A stretch of DNA of 6,142 nt from the NCBI GenBank assembly GCA_028703645.1, contig JAQVML010000096.1, positions 1 to 6,142 on the forward strand. Reading direction: 5' to 3'. Positions 1-6,110 of this stretch are shown piece by piece. A model generated the notes under the pieces. The model did not search any database and was not told where the DNA came from. It saw only the letters and a list, made by a program, of their open reading frames with translations. A program made the translations under genes and the position numbers. The stretch comes from Eubacteriales bacterium (GTDB taxonomy: Bacteria; Bacillota; Clostridia; Christensenellales; CAG-138). How positions within the stretch are numbered: position 1 is the first letter of the stretch; each line of letters begins with the position of its first letter.

Positions 1-9
1 ATTGACATA

Positions 10-909
10 TTATGCCAAATGTTTCCCTTTGACCCAATCGATTCCGTCTAGCGTCCGACGTTCTCTCGCCTCTAAAAAAGCGCGTGTTTTGCGTAAAAGC
101 ACATTCTCCTGCCAGGTTTGTCCGGGTACAACATCCGGCCTGTGCGTGCCGTGATAATCGCTTCCGCAGGTCACGATCAAATCCAGTTGCCGCGCTACGC
201 TCGTGATCACGACCGTATCCCCTTCGCTCAGAGACGGATGATACGCTTCCATTCCCATGAGTCCAAGCTCCTTGAGCATCGGCGCAATCTTGTGCGGGTC
301 CGCGTGCCCGTTCATCGGATGCGCCCAAACGGGAACGCCGCCTGCGCCCAGAATCAGCTGGATGATCTCCTCCGGCGTAAACCGCTGTACCGTATAAAAC
401 CCCGGGCAGCCTTTTCGCAGATATTTCGCAAACGCTTCCTTCGTATCCGCCACATAACCGCCCTTGACGAGCGCCAGCGCGATGTTGAGCCTTGTTGCGG
501 CGCCAATCTCGCCCGAAAGGTAGCCGCGAATATCGCAACCCGCGTGCAAAAGCCGATCGATAATGATCGCGTTTCGTTCGCCCCTGCGCTTGAGCGCCGT
601 GACAAGCGCCGCATTCATCCGTTGTTCGTTGGTATCGATGTCAATGCCCAATATGTGCATTTCGTGCGGCCATTCCGCATCCATCTCGATGGATGGCAGC
701 AGGCGAACGCCGATGCGTTCCGCCTCCGCGAGCGCCTCCGGCACGCCGAGCACGTTGTCGTGATCCGTCAGCGCCAGCAGCGTGACCCCGCGCGCATACG
801 CCGCGCGCACCACCTCTGCGGGCGTGTCGGAACCATCCGAGTAACTGCTGTGCAGATGCAGGTCAAACGGTTCCGTGAGTGTATTTTTTTTCGTGTTGTC
901 TTGGTTCAT
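10..909 (-). CDS. PHP-domain phosphoesterase, YciV/RNase AM-like (299 aa)
   Basis: This is a cytoplasmic metal-dependent phosphoesterase of the polymerase and histidinol phosphatase (PHP) superfamily. The closest recognisable group is YciV/Cv1693, whose members act on 3',5'-nucleoside bisphosphates or on RNA 5' ends; the exact substrate here is inferred. Visible metal-site motifs are DLHLH (H18, H20), D25 in SDGS, TDHD (H50), E75, H85, AHP (H197) and GSDYHG (D251, H253). The length fits the family. The frame stays open upstream to 1008, but the ATG at 909 is preferred. It has an AGGAG 10 nt upstream, and the PHP fold begins about 15 residues later, whereas the extra 33 residues look like translated intergenic DNA. 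The R-x-H-I-A segment usual in the family reads RLNIA here (residues 140-144), so the His is replaced by Asn. The gene follows ftsH by 108 nt and is probably the operon's last gene in this window. The family is secure and the substrate is not. Confidence 0.88.
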   Translation of the reverse strand: MNQDNTKKNTLTEPFDLHLHSSYSDGSDTPAEVVRAAYARGVTLLALTDHDNVLGVPEALAEAERIGVRLLPSIEMDAEWPHEMHILGIDIDTNEQRMNAALVTALKRRGERNAIIIDRLLHAGCDIRGYLSGEIGAATRLNIALALVKGGYVADTKEAFAKYLRKGCPGFYTVQRFTPEEIIQLILGAGGVPVWAHPMNGHADPHKIAPMLKELGLMGMEAYHPSLSEGDTVVITSVARQLDLIVTCGSDYHGTHRPDVVPGQTWQENVLLRKTRAFLEARERRTLDGIDWVKGKHLA

Positions 910-919
910 ATCGATTGCG

Positions 920-924
920 CTCCT
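920..924 (-). promoter_or_regulatory. Ribosome binding site of the PHP gene, inside a small hairpin
   Basis: On the minus strand AGGAG lies 10 nt before the ATG at 909, which supports that start over the longer frame. The site sits in a possible stem-loop, GCGC-AGGA-GCGC (917-928), so part of the SD would be in the loop and part in the stem. The structure is short and may have no effect. Confidence 0.6.
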
Positions 925-942
925 GCGCCGCTCATAAAGACA

Positions 943-959
943 GGGCGGACATGCCGCCC
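943..959 (-). other. GC-rich stem-loop between ftsH and the PHP gene
   Basis: The minus strand reads GGGCGG-CATGT-CCGCCC, a perfect 6-bp all-GC stem with a 5-nt loop, followed by TGTCTTTATG. It lies in the gap after the ftsH stop. The tract after the stem is only partly T-rich, so this is at best a weak intrinsic terminator or attenuator. It could equally be an RNA processing or stabilising element. It would lower PHP expression relative to ftsH if it terminates. Confidence 0.45.
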
Positions 960-1017
960 CATCTCGGGTTTGCCAAAGTCGTTTGTGTGTCTGTTGTTCG
1001 ATTCTCAAATCCGTTTG

Positions 1018-3018
1018 TTATACGGGTACGCTCTCCGCGTCCGTCGGAATCGGCTCCGCCGGGGTTGCCTCCGGCTTTTTCCGCTTCCGCTTCGGCGTTG
1101 CCTTTTTAAGAATCTCTGCTGCGCTCTGCCCGTTAAATACGGCCGAGAACTCCTCGCCGCTTACGCGTTCAAACTCAATCAACATTTCGGAGACGCGATC
1201 CAGCGCTTCCATGTGTTCACTGATGATCGCGCGCGCCCGTTCGTATTGGGATTCGAGGATATTGCGCACCTCGGCGTCCACCTTTGCCGCGAGCGACTCA
1301 GAATAGTTACGCTGATGGCCCCAGTCCTTGGCGATAAAGACTTCTTCCTGTCCGCCAAGGAACATTGGACCGATCGATTCGCTCATGCCATATTCCGTGA
1401 CCATCTTCTTTGCGATCTCGCTGGAACGCTGCAGGTCGCTGTAAGCGCCGGTCGATACGTCGTGAAACTTCAGTTGCTCGGCAACGCGGCCGCCAAGCGC
1501 CATCGCAATATTGTCGAGCAGCTTGTTCTTGGTCACATGCATCTGGTCTTCTTTGGGCAGCGACATCGTATATCCCGCCGCCAAGCCGCGCGGCACGATG
1601 GAGACCTCGTGTACAGGGTCGCATCCCTCAAGCGAGAGCGCCACGATGGCGTGCCCGCTCTCGTGATAAGCGGTAATGCGCTTGTCCGACTCGGTGATCA
1701 CGCGGCTGCGCTTTTCCGGCCCCATCTGAACGCGGGTAATCGCTTCCTCAAGCTCGGTCATGCCGATGGCCTTGAGGTTTGCGCGCGCGGCCAGAATCGC
1801 GGCCTCGTTGAGTACGTTTTCCAAATCCGCGCCCGTAAAGCCGGGGGTACGCTTTGCCAGCGTCGCAAGCGACACCTCTTTGCCCATCGGCTTGTTGCGC
1901 GCGTGTACTTTTAAGATCTCCTCGCGGCCCTTAACATCCGGATAGCTGACTGTAATCTGGCGGTCAAAACGACCGGGACGCAGCAACGCCGGGTCAAGGA
2001 TGTCCGGGCGGTTGGTCGCGGCAATCACGATAATGCCTTCGTTGGGCGCAAATCCGTCCATCTCGACCAGCAGCTGGTTGAGCGTCTGCTCGCGCTCGTC
2101 GTGTCCGCCACCCATGCCTGCGCCGCGATGGCGACCGACCGCGTCGATTTCATCGATAAAGACAACGGCAGGCGTTGCGCGTTTTGCGGTCTGGAATAGA
2201 TCGCGCACGCGGGAAGCGCCGACGCCGACAAACATCTCCACAAAGTCCGAACCCGAAATCGAGAAAAACGGAACCTTCGCCTCACCTGCGACCGCTTTTG
2301 CCAGCAGCGTCTTGCCCGTGCCTGGAGGGCCAACGAGCAGAACGCCCTTTGGAATTCGCGCGCCGATTGCGTTAAAGCGCTGTGGTGCCCGCATGAAATC
2401 GACGATCTCTTTGAGCTCTTCCTTCTCTTCATCTGCGCCAGCCACGTCGGCAAATGTGACATTCATCTTATCGCCAACCGTCATCCGCGCGCGCGATTTT
2501 CCGAAGTTCTGCATCTGCTTTCCGCCGCCCTGCGCGCGCATCATGATGAAATAAAACGCTACGATCGTACCGATGATCAATATGCTTGGAAGCAGCAGCG
2601 TCCAAATCGACTCCTCCGGCACGACCGACTCATAGGCAAATCCATAGTCAGCGCTGGAGATTTCGTCCACGCTCGCATATTTATCCGGGCTCGCCGCGAA
2701 TACAATCGCTGCCATGTCCGCGCGGAAGGTGCTTTCACTCGGGATCACGGAGAGAAACTCCGCTTTCTTGGGCAAATCCTTCATCTCGAATTTACTGTCG
2801 GAATAGAGACCGTATACCTTGCGGTCGGAAACCAGAATCGCCTTGATTGTTTTTTGCGTCGTGTCTGCGCTTTCGGTGTTTCGCACAAGCTGCAAGAACT
2901 TCGAATTGTAGTCGAGCTCATCCGGCTTTGCCTGCAGGGTACCCGCTCCCGTAATCATGTAGATGATCAATGCGATCAGCCCCATCCAGAACACGGCTGT
3001 AATGACTTTTCTATTCAA
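1018..3018 (-). CDS. ftsH: ATP-dependent zinc metalloprotease FtsH (666 aa)
   Basis: FtsH is a hexameric membrane-anchored AAA+ protease that extracts and degrades misfolded membrane proteins and some soluble regulators. Two membrane segments are visible, at about residues 6-24 and 137-160, flanking an extracytoplasmic domain of about 110 residues. The cytoplasmic part then shows Walker A GPPGTGKT (230-237), the pore loop around F263-V264-G265, Walker B VVFIDE (285-290), and the second region of homology (about 333-353) with arginine fingers R347 and R350. The zinc site is HESGH (452-456), with D528 as the likely third ligand. All key residues are present. The tail (about 638-666) has a Lys/Arg patch followed by a Pro- and acid-rich end, which varies among FtsH proteins. 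The start codon is TTG, set by GGAGG 8 nt upstream. An in-frame TAG lies directly before it, so no longer frame is possible. It follows hpt by 121 nt, as is usual in Bacillota. Confidence 0.98.
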   Translation of the reverse strand: MNRKVITAVFWMGLIALIIYMITGAGTLQAKPDELDYNSKFLQLVRNTESADTTQKTIKAILVSDRKVYGLYSDSKFEMKDLPKKAEFLSVIPSESTFRADMAAIVFAASPDKYASVDEISSADYGFAYESVVPEESIWTLLLPSILIIGTIVAFYFIMMRAQGGGKQMQNFGKSRARMTVGDKMNVTFADVAGADEEKEELKEIVDFMRAPQRFNAIGARIPKGVLLVGPPGTGKTLLAKAVAGEAKVPFFSISGSDFVEMFVGVGASRVRDLFQTAKRATPAVVFIDEIDAVGRHRGAGMGGGHDEREQTLNQLLVEMDGFAPNEGIIVIAATNRPDILDPALLRPGRFDRQITVSYPDVKGREEILKVHARNKPMGKEVSLATLAKRTPGFTGADLENVLNEAAILAARANLKAIGMTELEEAITRVQMGPEKRSRVITESDKRITAYHESGHAIVALSLEGCDPVHEVSIVPRGLAAGYTMSLPKEDQMHVTKNKLLDNIAMALGGRVAEQLKFHDVSTGAYSDLQRSSEIAKKMVTEYGMSESIGPMFLGGQEEVFIAKDWGHQRNYSESLAAKVDAEVRNILESQYERARAIISEHMEALDRVSEMLIEFERVSGEEFSAVFNGQSAAEILKKATPKRKRKKPEATPAEPIPTDAESVPV

Positions 3019-3026
3019 CTAACTTT

Positions 3027-3031
3027 CCTCC
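3027..3031 (-). promoter_or_regulatory. Strong ribosome binding site fixing the TTG start of ftsH
   Basis: GGAGG on the minus strand is 8 nt from the TTG at 3018. The nearest in-frame ATG upstream (3031-3033) overlaps this SD and reaches the TAG at 3019-3021 after four codons. The TTG is therefore the only sensible start. Confidence 0.88.
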
Positions 3032-3040
3032 ATCTGCGGG

Positions 3041-3130
3041 TGGTGCGGATTCTCTGCACCATTACCGCGCCATGCGTCCGTTTTGATTACCACGGACGCC
3101 GGCTCCCTTCGGGCGCTGCCGAAAGAGGCC
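3041..3130 (-). other. Three tandem stem-loops in the hpt-ftsH gap
   Basis: Nearly the whole gap can fold, on the minus strand, into three consecutive hairpins. The first (3101-3130) begins 9 nt after the hpt stop; it has 12-nt arms with one C/A mismatch and two G-U pairs around a 6-nt loop. The second (3074-3099) is GCGTCCG/CGGACGC, a perfect 7-bp stem with a 12-nt loop. The third (3041-3061) is TGGTGC/GCACCA with a 9-nt loop, and it ends 9 nt before the ftsH SD. None is followed by a T-run, so intrinsic termination is unlikely. Protection or processing of mRNA, or a structured ftsH leader, are possible roles. I see no convincing promoter in the gap. Folding was done by eye. Confidence 0.5.
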
Positions 3131-3139
3131 GTTCTCATT

Positions 3140-3709
3140 CTATTCTTCTTCTCCGCTGTACACGGAGGGTTTCAGCACGCCGACATAGGGTAGATTCCGC
3201 ATAAATCCATTGTAATCCAGCCCGTAGCCAACGACAAACTCGTTGGGAATCTCAAACCCGCGATAATCCGGCGTGAGTTCGCACTCTCTGCGCGAAGGCT
3301 TGTCGAGCAGGCAGCAGATCTTCACCGACGCGGGGCTGCGGCTTGAAAGCAGCTTTAAAAGGTGAGACAGCGTCAGTCCGCTATCCATGATATCTTCCGC
3401 GATGATAACATGCTTTCCGGTAATCGAGGTGTCGATGTCCTTCGTGATGCGGACGATGCCGCTGGTACGACGCTCGTTGCCGTAGCTGGAAATCCCCATG
3501 AATTCCATCTGCATGTTGAGATCCATCGCGCGTGCTAGGTCGGCAAAGAACATGACAGCACCTTTGAGGATGCAGACGAGTACGATATCGCCTTCCACAT
3601 TCTCATAATCTTTGCGAAGCTCCGCTCCGAGTTCCGCAATCCGCTGCTTAATCTGCTCTTCGGAGATCAGCACCTTCGCAATGTCGTCGTGATTGATGAG
3701 CCCTTTCAA
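3140..3709 (-). CDS. hpt: Hypoxanthine phosphoribosyltransferase (189 aa)
   Basis: This purine-salvage enzyme joins hypoxanthine (often also guanine) to PRPP, giving IMP or GMP plus pyrophosphate in the cytoplasm. Type I phosphoribosyltransferase signatures are intact. The pyrophosphate loop is LKGA (48-51), the flexible catalytic loop lies around SSYG (74-77), and the PRPP loop VIIAEDIMDSGLTL spans 101-114 with acidic E105, D106 and D109. K137 and the C-terminal purine pocket FVVGYGLDYNG (158-168, including D165) are also present. Length is normal for bacterial Hpt. The start is TTG, sharing bases with the tilS stop in a TTGA overlap, with AGGGGG 8 nt upstream inside tilS. The encoded N-terminus aligns with family expectation at this point. 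The overlap predicts translational coupling to tilS. The same gene is called hprT in Bacillus, where it also sits between tilS and ftsH. Confidence 0.97.
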   Translation of the reverse strand: MKGLINHDDIAKVLISEEQIKQRIAELGAELRKDYENVEGDIVLVCILKGAVMFFADLARAMDLNMQMEFMGISSYGNERRTSGIVRITKDIDTSITGKHVIIAEDIMDSGLTLSHLLKLLSSRSPASVKICCLLDKPSRRECELTPDYRGFEIPNEFVVGYGLDYNGFMRNLPYVGVLKPSVYSGEEE

Positions 3710-5061
3710 TCCCTTGTCCCCCTGTTACATATAATATGGAGAATCTCCCGCGTCTCCGGCGTCACCTTCACGCGATCCGAAATGGTGAGTCCGGCGGCGT
3801 AATATACCTGGTTTTCATGGCAGAGCAGCGGCAGATCGCGCATCTCTTTTGCAATCTTTTTATCCGTCAGCACATCGCTGAGCTTTCGTTCTCCCGGCGC
3901 GCCGAGCGGGTAAAATCGATCTCCCTCGCGTCTGGATCGAACGACCAAATCCTGCGGCAGTTTGTTTCGGTCGAGATACGCTTCAACCCCATCCAGAGTC
4001 TGTTTCCAGCTTGACGTGTACTCGCTGAAAAACGTTCCTCGCGGGGTCACCGTTTCGCCTTCCGGCACAAATACCATCTCATATTGCGCCACATCCGGAT
4101 GCTCGCCAATCCAGAGCGTTTGCGCATCCGTCCAGGCGGTAACATTGCCATGCAGTTCGATCTTGGTTCCCGTCCTAGCCGATAGCAGCGCGAGTACGCG
4201 CCTGATGTCCGCCTGGGCAACCTCCCCGCAGCTTTCGTAGATGCGCTTTCGAACAATGCGGGAGGCGATCGGTTCCTCCATCTCGCAGAGGGCTTTTCTC
4301 CCGAGTCCGCGGCCCAGAGAAATCACGTCCTCCGCCTCGTTTGCAAGGCTCGTGAGCAGTGCTTCGTCCCGCGCAAGCAGTTCCGAGGTTTTACTCAGCG
4401 TCTGCGCAATGGAGGGATTCAGCGTTGCCAGCATCGGCATCAGCTCGTGCCGGACGCGATTGCGCATCGCTTCGTTCTCCTCGTTGGTCTCGTCCTGACA
4501 ATACGCTTCTCCGCGTTCGGCAAGATACGCCGGAATCTTCGTTTTCTCAACGCCGAGCATCGGTCGAATGAGATTGCCGCTTCGCGGCTGCATGCCGCAT
4601 AAGCCGATCAGTCCGCTTCCGCGAATCAGGTGCAGCAGCAGCGTCTCCGCTTGATCATCCTGATGATGCGCGGTCGCAATTACGCTTGCTTGAAAGCGGA
4701 TTCTCGCGCGTTCGAGAAACGCATAGCGCAGTTCTCTTCCCGCTTGTTCCAGCGATTGACCGTGCTCTTTTGCATAGGCGGGTACGTCCGCTGTCTCCGT
4801 ATCAAACGGAATCGAGAGCCGCTCGCAAAGCGCCGCGCAAAACTGCTGATCCCGAAGCGCCGATTCACCCCGGATACCGTGGTTCAAGTGCGCAGCGAAC
4901 AATCCGCCGATCTTGCTCTCGATATACAGCTCGTTTAGCGAGAGCAGGAGCGCGGTGGAATCCGCCCCGCCGGAGAGCGCAACAAGCACCCGTTCCTTCG
5001 GGCTGCACGCGCAGGCGGCAAGTTCGGTTTCTCCAATCAACCGCCAATGCTCATGAGTCAC
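3706..5061 (-). CDS. tilS: tRNA(Ile)-lysidine synthetase TilS (451 aa)
   Basis: TilS uses ATP to attach lysine to C34 of the CAU-anticodon tRNA-Ile. This creates lysidine and switches both decoding and charging from Met to Ile, and it is essential in most bacteria. With the start used here, the PP-loop ATP-binding motif SGGADS is at residues 30-35. AHLNHGIRG (57-65), HHQDDQAETLLL (132-143), RPMLGVEK (166-173) and the DETN...RNRVRHELMP block (190-209) follow. A C-terminal TilS domain spans about 372-445 and includes a REGDRFYPLG motif near 378. The open frame continues upstream to an ATG at 5184, but the GTG at 5061 is preferred. It has GGAG 9 nt upstream, a near-consensus promoter lies between the two starts, and the extra 41 residues resemble no TilS N-terminus. 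It is the first gene of the operon and its TGA overlaps the hpt start. Confidence 0.95.
   Translation of the reverse strand: MTHEHWRLIGETELAACACSPKERVLVALSGGADSTALLLSLNELYIESKIGGLFAAHLNHGIRGESALRDQQFCAALCERLSIPFDTETADVPAYAKEHGQSLEQAGRELRYAFLERARIRFQASVIATAHHQDDQAETLLLHLIRGSGLIGLCGMQPRSGNLIRPMLGVEKTKIPAYLAERGEAYCQDETNEENEAMRNRVRHELMPMLATLNPSIAQTLSKTSELLARDEALLTSLANEAEDVISLGRGLGRKALCEMEEPIASRIVRKRIYESCGEVAQADIRRVLALLSARTGTKIELHGNVTAWTDAQTLWIGEHPDVAQYEMVFVPEGETVTPRGTFFSEYTSSWKQTLDGVEAYLDRNKLPQDLVVRSRREGDRFYPLGAPGERKLSDVLTDKKIAKEMRDLPLLCHENQVYYAAGLTISDRVKVTPETREILHIICNRGTRD
3718..3723 (-). promoter_or_regulatory. Ribosome binding site of hpt within the tilS end
   Basis: AGGGGG on the minus strand lies 8 nt before the TTG start at 3709 and inside the last codons of tilS. 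It supports the TTG start and reinitiation of ribosomes finishing tilS. Confidence 0.75.
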
Positions 5062-5070
5062 CGCATAGAT

Positions 5071-5074
5071 CTCC
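5071..5074 (-). promoter_or_regulatory. Ribosome binding site that decides the tilS GTG start
   Basis: GGAG on the minus strand is 9 nt before the GTG at 5061. Two nearby ATGs, at 5065-5067 and 5052-5054, are out of frame and reach stops within a few codons. The GTG is therefore the best start between the promoter and the conserved PP-loop. Confidence 0.75.
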
Positions 5075-5092
5075 AGAATGAAATATAGTGCT

Positions 5093-5121
5093 ATTCTACC
5101 TGCATCAAATTCGTTTGACAA
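5093..5121 (-). promoter_or_regulatory. Promoter of the tilS-hpt-ftsH-PHP operon
   Basis: The minus strand carries TTGTCA (5116-5121), a 17-nt spacer and TAGAAT (5093-5098). Each box differs from the housekeeping sigma-70/SigA consensus by one base. Transcription should begin near 5086, giving a leader of about 25 nt before the GTG at 5061. It is the only good minus-strand promoter I find in the window, so it probably serves all four leftward genes. Confidence 0.8.
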
Positions 5122-5240
5122 GAGTTGCGGAAAAAATACTGCCACTTGTCGCAAACAATTCACGATGCGTTGCCTTTCATTCACCTTTTTCCTCGTTGCA
5201 TTGCGGACGTTCGCTTTTCCCTTTCCACACGCAACAGGTT
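5122..5240. other. Spacer between the two divergent -35 boxes
   Basis: This stretch between the tilS and radC promoters has no credible gene. TTGCG occurs at 5125-5129 and 5201-5205, and its complement CGCAA at 5150-5154 and 5230-5234, forming two facing pairs 25 and 29 nt apart. The rest is pyrimidine-rich on the plus strand. A regulator site is possible but unproven. Confidence 0.35.
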
Positions 5241-5269
5241 TTGACAGCGAATTCGGAATCTACTATACT
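5241..5269 (+). promoter_or_regulatory. Promoter of radC
   Basis: TTGACA (5241-5246) is a perfect -35 box. It is followed by a 17-nt spacer and TATACT (5264-5269), one base off the -10 consensus. Transcription should start near 5276, about 20 nt before the radC ATG. The spacer includes the perfect palindrome CGAATTCG (5248-5255) next to the -35 box. The pattern predicts strong, housekeeping-sigma expression unless something represses it. Confidence 0.85.
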
Positions 5270-5284
5270 GATAACGCAATCTTT

Positions 5285-5290
5285 GGGAGG
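5285..5290 (+). promoter_or_regulatory. Ribosome binding site of radC
   Basis: GGGAGG lies 6 nt before the ATG at 5297 and downstream of the radC promoter. This excludes the longer frame that opens at 5078, which would start upstream of the promoter. Confidence 0.85.
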
Positions 5291-5296
5291 CAAGCT

Positions 5297-6088
5297 ATGC
5301 CGGATTCCATCCACAGCGGGCATCGCGAGCGAATTCGCGAACAATACAAAGCGCACGGAGCCGACGCGTTTCTGGATCACCAGTTTCTCGAGCTTCTTTT
5401 GACGTATGCCATCCCGCGCAAGGACACAAACGAGCTGTCTCATTTGCTTCTGGAGCGTTTCGGCTCGCTGGAAGGCGTGGTCACCGCGGAGATTGCGCAG
5501 CTCATGCTCGTCGATGGTGTCGGTGAAAGCACCGCTGTTTTTTTACGCATGCAGGGAGACCTGTTTCGGCGACTCCGTCTGCATCGCCTCGCGGACGCGC
5601 GCGGCAGCATTCGCCTCACCTCTCCCGTCGAGGCCGCGAGATACGCAGTCTCTCAGCTGTCTCTAAATACATATGAAACCGTACTCGCCGTTTGCTTAAA
5701 CGCAAAAAAGGTGGTGCAGAGTTGCGAGCGCGTCGTCGGCGGATCGCTCAGCGAAGCGCAGATCTATCCGCGCAATATCGCGGAGGCGGCGTTGCTTCGC
5801 CGCGCGCACGGCATTCTGCTGGTTCACAACCATCCCTCCGGCGACCCTTCGCCCTCCAAGGCGGACGCAGAGACAACCGAGTCCGTTCGAGCGGCGCTGG
5901 AGAGCATCGGCGTGCAGCTGTTCGATCATATCATCGTCGGTGGAGATCACGCTTATAGCTTTTCCACCGGCGCCGTCATCGGGGTCTCCGGTGCGGAAGC
6001 AGAGGTCTTCTCGCTTGCGGACTATCAGGCCTTGCAATCGCAGGCGGCTCGCGCGGGCAAGCTGCTCCGCGTGATGGAGCCATATTGA
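5297..6088 (+). CDS. radC: RadC family JAMM/MPN+ protein (263 aa)
   Basis: RadC is widespread and traditionally called a DNA repair protein, but its biochemical role is unsettled; the repair phenotype first linked to the name was traced to recG. Residues 5-92 form the N-terminal part typical of the clostridial type, with GHRERIREQY, LELLLTYAIPRKDTNEL and a helix-hairpin-helix-like VDGVGEST (72-79). Residues about 105-230 form the JAMM domain, where H177, H179, S187 and D190 keep the metal-site pattern HNHPSG...S-x-x-D, followed by FDHIIVGG (209-216). Two positions are unusual: the family's PRE is PRN here (158-160), and the usual S-x-x-E-x-G is SFSTG (221-225). The tail after 230 is poorly conserved. 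The ATG at 5297 is set by its SD and promoter; the frame open from 5078 is not the real start. It is transcribed away from tilS. Confidence 0.93.
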   Translation: MPDSIHSGHRERIREQYKAHGADAFLDHQFLELLLTYAIPRKDTNELSHLLLERFGSLEGVVTAEIAQLMLVDGVGESTAVFLRMQGDLFRRLRLHRLADARGSIRLTSPVEAARYAVSQLSLNTYETVLAVCLNAKKVVQSCERVVGGSLSEAQIYPRNIAEAALLRRAHGILLVHNHPSGDPSPSKADAETTESVRAALESIGVQLFDHIIVGGDHAYSFSTGAVIGVSGAEAEVFSLADYQALQSQAARAGKLLRVMEPY

Positions 6089-6110
6089 TTTGATCCGGCC
6101 TTTTGCAAGT

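Noticed and set aside
910..1008. A 33-residue N-terminal extension of the PHP protein
   Set aside because: It is translated intergenic sequence that includes the hairpin, while the ATG at 909 has its own SD.
118..1914. A 598-codon open frame on the plus strand, antisense to the PHP gene and ftsH
   Set aside because: It crosses two well-supported genes and their gap, its protein is rich in Arg and His with no recognisable domain, and it has no SD or promoter that I can see. GC-rich codon use often leaves such open antisense frames.
2025..2554. Open frames within ftsH in other frames on both strands
   Set aside because: They lie wholly inside the conserved AAA+ coding region, lack SDs, and have low-complexity Ser/Arg/Pro-rich products.
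3019..3033. A four-codon reading frame (M-E-E-S-stop) ending right before the ftsH TTG
   Set aside because: Its ATG overlaps the ftsH SD and has no SD of its own. It is best seen as a by-product of the SD sequence.
5115..5120. A plus-strand TTGACA as a second radC promoter
   Set aside because: No -10-like box occurs at 16-18 nt spacing, and it is the reverse side of the tilS -35 box.
5221..5229. CTTTCCACA as a possible DnaA box
   Set aside because: It has one mismatch to the relaxed consensus and is isolated, with no cluster of boxes and no AT-rich unwinding region.
5078..5296. A 73-residue N-terminal extension of RadC with a hydrophobic stretch that could pass for a membrane or signal segment
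   Set aside because: It begins upstream of the radC promoter and has no SD. The real start at 5297 has a strong SD and matches the family N-terminus.
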